A DNA stretch of 18,507 nt from Candidatus Hydrogenedentes bacterium UBA2224 (GTDB lineage Bacteria > Hydrogenedentota > Hydrogenedentia > Hydrogenedentales > SLHB01): the NCBI GenBank assembly GCA_002348185.1, contig DDYW01000005.1:4789-23295 (forward strand), given 5' to 3'. Numbering within the stretch: position 1 is the stretch's first letter; the number at the start of each line of letters is the position of its first letter. Made by a program: the position numbers and the translations under genes. Positions 7,355 to 13,999 of this stretch are shown here, piece after piece. The notes beneath the pieces were generated by a model. That model made no database searches and had not been told where the DNA came from. It worked only from the letters and a program-made list of their open reading frames with translations.

Positions 7355-8431
7355 CTACCGGCGCACCATGCCCAGGACCGCGTTGACGACGAGCTGGATG
7401 TCGATCGCATTGGCCTCGCCGTCGCCATTGATGTCGCCGCCCGTGGTAGGCAGCAGGGCGAGCGCCTGGTTGATGACGAGCTGGATATCCACCGCGTCGA
7501 CCACTTCGTCGCGGTTGACGTCGGGCTGGAAGAGCTCGCGCACAACGGACCACGTGCCCTGCCCGCTGCAGACGCCGCATGAGCCGTCGCGGGCGGGCGC
7601 ATACCACGAACCGTCGATGGCGCGGGCATTCTCGAACATGCCCGTAAACCGCCAGCGGCCGCCGCCCAGCGTGAGCGTGAAATCGAACCGGCCGTTTGCA
7701 ATCCGGGGAGCGTCGGACCACCATTCGGTCGCCGCGGAGGTGTTCAGCGTGCACTCCTGGCACGGCACGCGCAAATTGAAGCGAAACGAGCGCAACTCCT
7801 GGGCGTTTGAGGCGACGATGACGGTCATGGGCAGGTTCTGGTTATTGAACCCAGAGAAGAAACCCGGTTCCGGCGTCATCTTGGCGGGCGCTTCCAGCGC
7901 CCAGACCGACGGCGCGGACAGCGCGTCTCCGGTGTCCGCGGCAGCTTCTTTCCACGTGCGCAGATACGTTACGGCGCATCCCGCAAGTTGAAGCTCCGCG
8001 CCGTTGCGGCGAATGGTCTCCCCGCCCGCGGGCACCGCATGGCCACCACCTACGAGAGCGAGGCCTTCCACCCAGCAGCGCTGGCCCGGAGAGAGAACGA
8101 GTGCGGCGTCGTCTCCCACGATGGTCGTCGCGTCGATGACGGCGTGGGTGGCCCCTGGCCCAATCAGACACACCGTGGTCAACGCGGAGGGTACGACGAC
8201 CCGCTCGCGATAGGTTCCGGGGCCGACCCAGACCGTTGCATCCGCTCCGCGGGCTTCCTGAAGGGCTTTGTGAACGGTCGCCCACGGGCGCACGGCGCTG
8301 CCGTTGCCCAGGACATCATCCCCCAGGGCGGCATCCACAAACGCGTCGCTGCCGGACGCTGACAAGGAAAGGAAAACGAACGACGCGGTCATTACCCACA
8401 TGGGTAACGCAGCGCGGACTGGCATGGTCAT
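7355..8431 (-). CDS. Secreted beta-helix-like protein with C-terminal type I dockerin
   Basis: A 358-residue protein. The start MTMPVRAALP is chosen since it begins a signal peptide (hydrophobic stretch about 10-26) and has GGAGG 12 nt upstream; a second ATG lies two codons on. Residues 30-110 (FVDAALGDDVLGNG, PWATVHKALQEA, VWVGPGTYRERV) match the start of pectate-lyase/DUF1565-type right-handed beta-helices. A middle segment with WRFTGMFENA and CGVCSGQGTW has two CxxC pairs and is unassigned. The C-terminus carries two calcium-binding dockerin repeats: DVNRDEVVDAVD (304-315) and DINGDGEANAID (333-344), with the D-x-N/D-x-D-x3-D/N-x2-D ligands intact. In non-cellulosomal bacteria such dockerins may dock to cohesins at the surface; no cohesin is visible here. 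It probably belongs with the two glycan genes downstream. Confidence 0.82.
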   Translation of the reverse strand: MTMPVRAALPMWVMTASFVFLSLSASGSDAFVDAALGDDVLGNGSAVRPWATVHKALQEARGADATVWVGPGTYRERVVVPSALTTVCLIGPGATHAVIDATTIVGDDAALVLSPGQRCWVEGLALVGGGHAVPAGGETIRRNGAELQLAGCAVTYLRTWKEAAADTGDALSAPSVWALEAPAKMTPEPGFFSGFNNQNLPMTVIVASNAQELRSFRFNLRVPCQECTLNTSAATEWWSDAPRIANGRFDFTLTLGGGRWRFTGMFENARAIDGSWYAPARDGSCGVCSGQGTWSVVRELFQPDVNRDEVVDAVDIQLVINQALALLPTTGGDINGDGEANAIDIQLVVNAVLGMVRR

Positions 8432-8870
8432 CGCAGACGAGATCCTCCGGGAACGCTTGTGTGATCTCCCCCTTCCAGATGGGCGGTCTCCGGTATTCAG
8501 ACCAGGCAATGCGGAGAGTAATTCGCTTCAACGGGGCCTAGTCTACCACAATCCGGGCGCCAAAAAAAGTGATGAGCACCCGCCCGCCGGCTTTTGCTTT
8601 ATGCTCACAAACCGCAATATGTTGGGTTTGCGGGGTTCGGCGCCTCTACAGGCTGGGGGGAACGAGGAGAGGCAAAACGGAGCCGGAACCCCCTGCGTGA
8701 GGGCGCCGCGCCGTCCCGTTTTCGGCGTATTCGAGGGTGCTATGGACCTTCGCGGGTGGCGATAAGAGAGCGGAGGTCCGGGGGCTTTTCGTTGACTGGA
8801 ACCGCCCTCTATGCAATAATGCGCCGCAAACACCGAAAAACGCGAATTTCTCCAAGCGAGGGACGGCCCA
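8432..8870. other. 439 bp divergent intergenic region
   Basis: This separates the minus-strand dockerin gene from the plus-strand HTH-receiver gene. The right end has a strong plus-strand promoter at 8792-8820. Two overlapping, mutually exclusive small inverted repeats are present: CAAACC/GGTTTG (8608-8613, 8625-8630) and CCGCA/TGCGG (8612-8616, 8629-8633), which could be an operator or a dispersed element. For the dockerin gene only a weak TAGACT (-10-like, reverse strand near 8540) was seen. No protein-coding gene with a recognisable family was found. Confidence 0.6.
8792..8820 (+). promoter_or_regulatory. Near-consensus sigma-70 promoter of the HTH-receiver gene
   Basis: TTGACT (8792-8797), a 17 bp spacer and AATAAT (8815-8820) each match the housekeeping consensus at five of six positions with ideal spacing. 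The start of transcription would be about 8827, giving a leader of about 44 nt that carries GAGGGA 7 nt before the ATG at 8871. Confidence 0.75.
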
Positions 8871-9446
8871 ATGGCGGATCTCAAGAGCAAAGTCTTCACG
8901 AGTGGCGAGGTGGCGGCGATCTGCGGCGTGTCGCCGGATACCGTGGCGCGGTGGTTTGATCTAGGGCAGATAGAAGGCTATCGATTGGGTCCGGGCGGGG
9001 ACCGTCGTATTCCCTACAGCAGTCTGCGGAAGTTCATGATCAGTCATGGGGTGCCGCTTGAACGGCTGGAGGAAGATGAGTATCGCATTCTGGTGGTGGA
9101 CGACGATCCCTATTACCTGGACATTATTCCCGCGGCGCTGGCCCGGTCGGGCGACTACCGGGTGTTTGTGGCGTCGACGGGGTTTGACGCGGGCGCCATG
9201 GTGGTGGAACACACGCCCCATGTGCTGATATTGGACATTCACTTGTCGGACATGGACGGACGCACGGTGTGCCACCGGGTGAAAGAGCGCCAGGACACGC
9301 GGAACACGCGCGTTCTGGCGATTTCAGGATATCTGGATGACGAAGAGGCGCGGCAGTTGACGAAGCAGGGTTTTGACGACTACCTGGCCAAGCCGTTTGA
9401 GATCTCCAAACTGGTCGAGCGCGTCAACAGGCTGCTCGAAATCTGA
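8871..9446 (+). CDS. Orphan response regulator: N-terminal MerR/excisionase-type HTH plus receiver domain
   Basis: A 191-residue protein. Residues 7-60 (FTSGEVAAICGVSPDTVARW ... RLGPGGDRRIPYSSLRKFM) are a HTH_17/MerR-like winged helix of the kind that binds DNA. Residues 71-190 are a CheY-like receiver with acidic pocket Asp77-Asp79, phosphoacceptor Asp122 (LILDIHLSDMDG), Ser152 and Lys174 (AKPF), all the residues needed for phosphorylation. The order is reversed from ordinary response regulators, where the DNA-binding domain is C-terminal. No histidine kinase lies in the window, so it is an orphan whose phosphodonor is unknown. It has its own strong promoter and a good ribosome site. The HD hydrolase gene follows after 68 bp on the same strand and is probably cotranscribed. 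Confidence 0.9.
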   Translation: MADLKSKVFTSGEVAAICGVSPDTVARWFDLGQIEGYRLGPGGDRRIPYSSLRKFMISHGVPLERLEEDEYRILVVDDDPYYLDIIPAALARSGDYRVFVASTGFDAGAMVVEHTPHVLILDIHLSDMDGRTVCHRVKERQDTRNTRVLAISGYLDDEEARQLTKQGFDDYLAKPFEISKLVERVNRLLEI

Positions 9447-9514
9447 CGGGGGCCGCGTCGGGCGTCGCGGGCGGGCCTTGCCGGGGATGCCTTACCCCGT
9501 GTGCCGGAGCACGC

Positions 9515-10108
9515 ATGAAACACAATTCTTCACTGGTTATCGAGGCGTTCTGTCTTGCCGAGTCGCTGCACCGCGAACAGGTGCGCAAGAGCACGCAGAT
9601 CCCGTATTTGTATCATCTTCTTTCGGTAGCGGCGCTGGTGGGCGAGTACGGGGGGAGCGACCGGCAGGTGGCGGCCGCCCTGCTGCACGATGCGGCCGAG
9701 GACCAGGGCGGGCATGCGACCCTGGAGGCCATTGAAGCGCGTCTGGGCGGCGATGTGGCCGCGTATGTGCGGGCGTGCAGCGATAGTCTTGCGCTTCCGA
9801 AGCGGTCCTGGCGCGCGCGCAAGGAGGCGTACATTGGCCGCATCGCAGACCTGCCCGGCGAGGTGAAGCTGATCGTCGCGGCCGACAAGCTTCACAACGT
9901 CCGCTCGCTGCTCTGCGATTACCGGCAGGCCGGGGAGTCGCTCTGGCGGCGGTTCAACGGGGGCCGGGACGGTACGCTGTGGTATTACCGTGCGGTGACC
10001 GCGGCCCTGGAAGGCAGTTGGCGCCATCCCATTCTGGTGGAACTTCGCGAGGCGGTGGATCGGCTGGTGACGGTGGCGGGCGATCCGGCGCCGCGACCGG
10101 GGGCATAA
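9515..10108 (+). CDS. HD-domain phosphohydrolase, RelA/SpoT-type (small alarmone hydrolase-like)
   Basis: A 197-residue single-domain protein. The metal and catalytic residues of the SpoT/MESH1 HD fold are in place: His34 (IPYLYHLLSVA), His58-Asp59 followed by Glu62-Asp63 (LLHDAAED), and Asp124 (AADKLHNVRSL, equal to the ADRLHNMRTL of RelA/SpoT). The family removes pyrophosphate from (p)ppGpp using manganese. No synthetase, TGS or ACT domain is present, and the length fits small alarmone hydrolases. Some HD_4 proteins act on other nucleotides, so (p)ppGpp is inference. GGAG lies 6 nt before the ATG. It is downstream of the HTH-receiver gene and converges on rpoN with 7 bp between stops. Confidence 0.85.
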   Translation: MKHNSSLVIEAFCLAESLHREQVRKSTQIPYLYHLLSVAALVGEYGGSDRQVAAALLHDAAEDQGGHATLEAIEARLGGDVAAYVRACSDSLALPKRSWRARKEAYIGRIADLPGEVKLIVAADKLHNVRSLLCDYRQAGESLWRRFNGGRDGTLWYYRAVTAALEGSWRHPILVELREAVDRLVTVAGDPAPRPGA

Positions 10109-10115
10109 GCGCGGA

Positions 10116-11546
10116 TCACTTCGATTCCTGGTAGATCTTGCGCATGGTCGTGGGCAGGATGTCCATGTTCTCGCGGTATTTGGTGACGGTGCGCCGAGCG
10201 ATGTTGATGCCCTGTTTCTTGAGCAGGTTCGCGATTTTCTGGTCGCTGAGGGGCCGGGTCTTGTCTTCTTCCTCGATCATCTTCTTGATGAGGGACTGCA
10301 CGCTCTTCGACGATTGCGCGTCGCCGGTATCGCGTTTCAGGCCCGGCGAGAAGAAGTACTTCATTTCGAAGAGGCCCTGGGGGGTCTGCATGTACTTCCC
10401 GCGTGTGGCGCGGCTGACCGTGGCCTCGTGCACGCCGACCGCGTCGGCAATTTCCTGCAGCGTCAGCGGTTTGATGGCCTCGACGCCCTTCTCCAGGAAG
10501 TCCTGCTGGACATCGACGATCGCCCGGGCGATACGCAGGATGGTGTTTTGCCGCTGTTCGATATTTCGGATGAGCCATTTGGCGGACTCGATTTTGTCGC
10601 GCAAGTACTTTTTCTCGTCTTTGCTCATTTTTTCTTTGCGCATCCAGGCCCGGTACTGGTTGCTGATCCGCAATTCGGGAGACGACTCGTTCGAGAGGTA
10701 GATGTCGTAGCCGTTGTCGGTTTTTTCGACGATGACGTCGGGCGTCACGTACTGGGGCGGGTCGGAGGAGTATTCGAGCCCGGGCCAGGGATAGAGTTTG
10801 GAGAGCAATTCCTTGAGTTCTTCGACGCGCTCGGGTTTGATGCCCATGGCCTTGGCGATGGCCGGGATCTGTCGGCGTTCGAGTTTTTCGAGGTGTTCGG
10901 CGACCAGGACCCTCAGCTCGTCTTCTTCCGGATACTCCATGTCGATTTGAAGCATCAGGCATTCGACGACGTCGCGGGCGCCGACGCCGGTGGGTTCGAA
11001 CTGCTGGATCACGCCGAGCATGCGGCGGACGTCCTCGACGCGTATGCCGAGTTCCTGTGCGATTTCTTCGTCGGACCCGGTGAAATAGCCCTTGTCGTCG
11101 ATATCGCCGATGATGCGTTCGCCGATACGGTAGTCCTGTTCTTCGGGGGCCGCCATGCGAAGCTGGCGCAGCAGCATCGCGGAAAAGGACTCACCTTTGG
11201 TGATGGAGTTCTGGAAGTATTCGCGGCGGCTGTCCAGGTCGCGATTCCGTCCCAGGTCGGGACCGGTGCGGCGGTAATCGCCCAGGCGCGTGGCGAATTC
11301 GTCGAGGTCGAACGCGACGTCATCGATCGGTTCGTCGCCATTCGAGGGTTCCTGCGGTTCTCGTTCCGGCGGTTCGGAGGTCTCCTGCTTCTGCTCGAGA
11401 ACGGGGTTCGCCTCGAGTTCCTGCTGCACATACTGATCCAGCTCCAGCCCAGACAGCTGCAGAATCTGAATGGCCTGCTGCATCCGTTGCGTCAGCATCA
11501 GACGCTGGGTTTGCGTCTGAACGAGACGATGTTCCATTCGCATCAT
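10116..11546 (-). CDS. rpoN: RNA polymerase sigma-54 factor
   Basis: A 476-residue sigma-54. Region I is the Gln/Leu-rich start (QTQTQRLMLTQRMQQAIQIL ... LSGLELDQYVQQELEANPVL) that contacts activators and the -12 element. An acidic low-complexity region II follows (about 55-105). The core-binding domain runs about 110-290 (IGDIDDKGYFTGS, QQFEPTGVGARDVVECL). The C-terminal HTH (LTLQEIADAVGVHEATVSRA) and the RpoN box ARRTVTKYRE (about 450-459; usual form ARRTVAKYRE) read the -12 and -24 elements. The start is set at the MMRME methionine, with GAGGAG 11 nt upstream; a longer frame starting at 11609 would begin inside the promoter itself. No sigma-54 activator (AAA+ type) or clear -24/-12 promoter is present in this window. 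Confidence 0.97.
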   Translation of the reverse strand: MMRMEHRLVQTQTQRLMLTQRMQQAIQILQLSGLELDQYVQQELEANPVLEQKQETSEPPEREPQEPSNGDEPIDDVAFDLDEFATRLGDYRRTGPDLGRNRDLDSRREYFQNSITKGESFSAMLLRQLRMAAPEEQDYRIGERIIGDIDDKGYFTGSDEEIAQELGIRVEDVRRMLGVIQQFEPTGVGARDVVECLMLQIDMEYPEEDELRVLVAEHLEKLERRQIPAIAKAMGIKPERVEELKELLSKLYPWPGLEYSSDPPQYVTPDVIVEKTDNGYDIYLSNESSPELRISNQYRAWMRKEKMSKDEKKYLRDKIESAKWLIRNIEQRQNTILRIARAIVDVQQDFLEKGVEAIKPLTLQEIADAVGVHEATVSRATRGKYMQTPQGLFEMKYFFSPGLKRDTGDAQSSKSVQSLIKKMIEEEDKTRPLSDQKIANLLKKQGINIARRTVTKYRENMDILPTTMRKIYQESK

Positions 11547-11579
11547 GTGCGCACGATCTCCTCGTAGTGAATGATGTGT

Positions 11580-11609
11580 ATTATATCGCTGATCTGAAAA
11601 AACTGTCAA
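11580..11609 (-). promoter_or_regulatory. Perfect-consensus sigma-70 promoter of rpoN
   Basis: On the minus strand, TTGACA (11604-11609) and TATAAT (11580-11585) match the consensus at all twelve positions, with an 18 bp spacer. Transcription should begin about 11573, leaving a 5' leader of about 27 nt. Its -35 box directly touches the -35-like box of the divergent promoter. Confidence 0.85.
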
Positions 11610-11640
11610 TTGGAGCGGCCTCTGGACGCCTTGGTATAAT
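11610..11640 (+). promoter_or_regulatory. Extended -10 promoter for the YycJ-like gene
   Basis: TATAAT (11635-11640) is preceded by TGG (extended -10, TGN). TTGGAG (11610-11615) is a possible -35 with a long 19 bp spacer. The perfect -10 and the TG element would suffice. The leader to the GTG at 11692 is about 46 nt and contains a T-run at 11654-11660. Confidence 0.65.
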
Positions 11641-11691
11641 GCTTATGAGCAGGTTTTTTTGCGGCTTTTGCGTCTCCTGGGGAACAAGATT

Positions 11692-12465
11692 GTGATCCGG
11701 TTTTCACTATTGGGAAGCGGCAGCAGCGGCAACGCCATTCTGGTTGTGACGCAGGGCGCCCGGGTGCTCATCGATTGCGGTTTCAGCATGAAACAGCTCG
11801 AACTGCGGGCCGCCCAACTGGGAGAGCGCCTGGACGAACTCGACGCGATTTTCGTCACACACGAGCACAGTGATCATGTGAAGGGACTTGGCGTGCTGGC
11901 GCGCCGGCTGCGGGTGCCGGTGTTTATGACACAGGGGACCTGCGCGCGGCTTCCCGCGAACGTGGCGGACGTTCCGTGCATCGAATGTTTCACGGCCGGC
12001 GATTCCATCCGTCTCGACGGGCTGACGGTCAGCAGTTTCAGTGTTTCGCATGATGCGGGGGACCCGGTAGGGTTTTGCGTAGATTGCGAAGGGGCCAAGC
12101 TGGGCATCGCGGCGGACTTGGGCCACGCTCCGAACCTGGTGCGGCTTCGCCTGGCCGGTTCGCAGGCGCTGGTCCTGGAATCCAACTATTGCCCGGAACT
12201 GCTTCGGCTGGGCCCGTATCCGCCGCAGCTTCAGCAGCGGATACGGGGCAGGCAGGGCCATCTTTCCAACGAGGACATGTCGGCGCTGCTGGCCAGTCTC
12301 GCGCACGAGCGCCTGCGCCTGGTGGTGTTGAGCCATCTCAGCGAGGAAAACAACGATCCCGCGCGGGTGTTCGAGATTGCGCGCCGTGCGATGCGGCCGT
12401 GCGGGGCCGAGGTCGTCGTGGCCCGGCAGCATACGCCGACGCGCATGTTCGAGGTGCAGCCGTGA
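11692..12465 (+). CDS. YycJ/WalJ-like metallo-beta-lactamase fold hydrolase
   Basis: A 257-residue protein. GTG at 11692 is taken as the start: GGGGAA lies 7 nt before, and the protein then begins IRFSLLGSGSSGNA, which matches the invariant N-terminus of YycJ/WalJ proteins. A TTG 11 codons upstream would lie too near the promoter start site. The metal-binding signature THEHSDH (His57-x-His59-x-Asp61-His62) is intact; a second His (SVSHDAGDPVGF) and ESNYCPELL, near 167-175, fit the family. YycJ-type proteins are RNase Z-like metal-dependent nucleases, reported as 5' exonucleases linked to DNA repair. It is cytoplasmic. Its stop overlaps the next start as GTGA, so the PocR-AraC gene is translationally coupled to it. 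Confidence 0.9.
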   Translation: MIRFSLLGSGSSGNAILVVTQGARVLIDCGFSMKQLELRAAQLGERLDELDAIFVTHEHSDHVKGLGVLARRLRVPVFMTQGTCARLPANVADVPCIECFTAGDSIRLDGLTVSSFSVSHDAGDPVGFCVDCEGAKLGIAADLGHAPNLVRLRLAGSQALVLESNYCPELLRLGPYPPQLQQRIRGRQGHLSNEDMSALLASLAHERLRLVVLSHLSEENNDPARVFEIARRAMRPCGAEVVVARQHTPTRMFEVQP

Positions 12466-13709
12466 CCCCGCTGACGTTCTTGCGGCAGGAGGAAGTGCGG
12501 GAGGCGCTGGCGCGGGCCTCGGCGGCGGCGGCGGCGCCGGTGGCCATTCACTACCTGCAACGCGGGGAGGAGGGGCCGTGCATTGCAGGCGTGGGCCAGT
12601 GCGCCGCGTGCCGTCACGTGCATGACCTGCCGGGAGGCGTCATGGCATGCCGCGGCTCGCGCATCAGGGCATCGCTCGAGGCATTGCGCGACGGCATCGC
12701 CACGCCGTTCCTGTGTCACATGGGATTTCCCTGCGTGGCCGCGCCGGCGTTTCCGGACACGGCCCAGGGGTTCATCCTCACCTTCGGCCCCTATTGCCCG
12801 GCCGAGGCGCCGGACACGCTGACGGAAGACGCGCGGCGCGGCCTTTTCGCGCTGGGCGATGACGAACCGGACGACCTGGCTGGGCTGTTGCGCGATATCC
12901 GTCTGGTGCACAGCGACGTGGTTCCCGTGATCGTGGACTGGACGGTCCGCGACCTCAATGCGTTGTGGCAGCGCCGGCAGGCCATGGCGTTTCCGGAGGA
13001 AGCGGAGGCGGACCTGCCGCAGCCCGCACGCAGGACCCGGGCGCGCGGGATGCCGGAATCCGATCCGCTGCGCGCGGCGGCCATCGCCGCGGGTCTCGCG
13101 GGAGGCGAACAGCGGGAGGTGCGTTCACTCATCCTGACGGTGCTGTCGGAGAGTCCGGCGGGAGCGCGAACGGCCCTGGCGGCGCGTCGCGCGCGCGCGG
13201 TGGCCCTGGTGGGGGCCGTTATCGAAGCGGCGGAGCGGGCGAAGTTCGATGCGCAGGAATGCTGGGGGCGCCTTCCGGAGTTTATCGGGTTGGTCAACAC
13301 GGCCCGCACGAAGGCGGAACTGGCGACCGCGGTCACGGGCGTGTTGCGGGTCATCCGGCGCCGCGCGAAACAGGCCGCGAAAGACGCGTCGCTCGAGGCC
13401 CTGAACACCGCGTTGCTGCCGCGCCTGGGCGGCGCCGTCACGTTGAACGAGATCGCCGCGGAGCTGGGGGAACCGCCGAGTACGATCACGCGCCGGCTTC
13501 AGCGGAAGTTCGGGATGTCATTTTCGGAATACGCCGGAAAACAGCGCGTGGACCGCGCGAAGCGCCTCCTGCGCGGCACGGGTTTGGGAATAGGCGAGAT
13601 CGCGCGGCGCGTTGGCATCAACGATGCGAGCAATTTCGCCAAGATGTTCCGCAGGTTTGAAGGCTGTTCCCCGCAGACCTACCGTGAACGGTTCGGAAAG
13701 AAGCCATGA
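12462..13709 (+). CDS. AraC-family regulator with N-terminal PocR-type sensor domain
   Basis: A 415-residue protein starting at GTG in a GTGA overlap with the upstream stop; longer open frame upstream is only the overlap into the yycJ-like gene. Residues 26-125 form a PocR-like ligand sensor: CAACRHVHDLPGGVMACRGS ... IATPFLCHMGFPCVAAPAF ... GFILTFGPYCP, with conserved Cys47, Cys50, Cys63, Cys85 and His86 and an extra Cys91. PocR domains sense small molecules such as hydrocarbon derivatives, and sometimes a metal or redox centre is suspected. A middle region (about 180-300), rich in Ala and Arg, is unassigned. Residues about 315-415 are the AraC HTH pair (LNEIAAELGEPPSTITRRLQ, then IGEIARRVGINDASNFAKMF). 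It ends in ATGA with a Cys-rich microprotein gene. Target genes are unknown. Confidence 0.88.
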   Translation: MTPLTFLRQEEVREALARASAAAAAPVAIHYLQRGEEGPCIAGVGQCAACRHVHDLPGGVMACRGSRIRASLEALRDGIATPFLCHMGFPCVAAPAFPDTAQGFILTFGPYCPAEAPDTLTEDARRGLFALGDDEPDDLAGLLRDIRLVHSDVVPVIVDWTVRDLNALWQRRQAMAFPEEAEADLPQPARRTRARGMPESDPLRAAAIAAGLAGGEQREVRSLILTVLSESPAGARTALAARRARAVALVGAVIEAAERAKFDAQECWGRLPEFIGLVNTARTKAELATAVTGVLRVIRRRAKQAAKDASLEALNTALLPRLGGAVTLNEIAAELGEPPSTITRRLQRKFGMSFSEYAGKQRVDRAKRLLRGTGLGIGEIARRVGINDASNFAKMFRRFEGCSPQTYRERFGKKP

Positions 13710-13864
13710 TGCTTATCGAAAAGCTGCGGCACTGGTGGCTCGAGAAGCGGTGCCCCACGGAGTTTCTGTGCGACCACTGCAAGTACGACCATCCGTCCGC
13801 GTGCGTGCGTCCTGAACGTCCGAACGCGGTGAAATGCCCGGACTACCGGCCCAAGGGCAGCTAG
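13706..13864 (+). CDS. Cys-rich 52-residue microprotein, zinc-ribbon-like
   Basis: Too short for most gene callers, but well supported. The ATG overlaps the regulator stop as ATGA; GGAAAG lies just upstream; a second ATG follows directly. It begins MMLIEKLRHWWLEKRC and has cysteines at 16, 22, 25, 33 and 44, arranged C-x2-C-x7-C-x10-C (CDHC, then SAC, then KCPDY), which looks like a small four-Cys metal-binding knuckle with one extra Cys. Trp10-Trp11 sit in a short amphipathic N-terminal helix. No membrane segment or signal peptide was seen. The function is unknown; the coupling suggests a partner or accessory protein of the PocR-AraC regulator. The alternative is a chance frame, but the ATGA overlap and Cys spacing argue against this. 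Confidence 0.75.
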   Translation: MMLIEKLRHWWLEKRCPTEFLCDHCKYDHPSACVRPERPNAVKCPDYRPKGS

Positions 13865-13871
13865 ACGGAGA

Positions 13872-13952
13872 GCGTAGCGGTTTCAGGGTGTCCTGGTTTG
13901 ATTCAGGGGGGATTGGTCTTTCTTCACGCGCTTCGCTACGCGATCCGCGTGA
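13872..13952. terminator. Candidate bidirectional terminator or paired inverted repeats
   Basis: Between the convergent microprotein and isomerase genes, TCACGCG (13924-13930) and CGCGTGA (13946-13952) form a 7 bp stem with a 15 nt loop. In addition GCGTAGCG (13872-13879) pairs with CGCTACGC (13934-13941), giving an alternative long-range stem. The convergent location suggests transcript termination, but no T-tract follows either way. Confidence 0.3.
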
Positions 13953-13999
13953 CACGTTCTGGTCCGTTTCAAGGCGCCCCATGCGGGCCCCCCGGAGGG

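Noticed and set aside
5226..7991. Plus-strand open frames antisense to the GH95-like and dockerin genes
   Set aside because: No recognisable domains or ribosome sites; the opposite strand has signal peptides, catalytic and calcium-binding motifs.
8573..8607. Inverted repeat TGAGCA/TGCTCA next to an A/T run (8562-8568), terminator-like on the minus strand
   Set aside because: Six-base stem with a 23 nt loop is too weak, and no minus-strand gene lies upstream that would need termination there.
10314..11567. Long plus-strand open frame (over 400 codons) opposite rpoN
   Set aside because: It is a shadow frame: its composition is Phe/Val/Asp-rich, it has no family motif, and it lies wholly antisense to a well-conserved sigma-54 gene.
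11547..11609. N-terminal extension of RpoN from a TTG at 11609
   Set aside because: The TTG is the first three bases of the -35 TTGACA box, so this region is promoter and leader; family alignments start at the MMRMEHRLVQ region.
12075..12461. Upstream extension of the PocR-AraC frame into the YycJ-like gene
   Set aside because: It overlaps the coding sequence of a conserved nuclease; the GTGA junction at 12462 is a natural start and the PocR domain begins after it.
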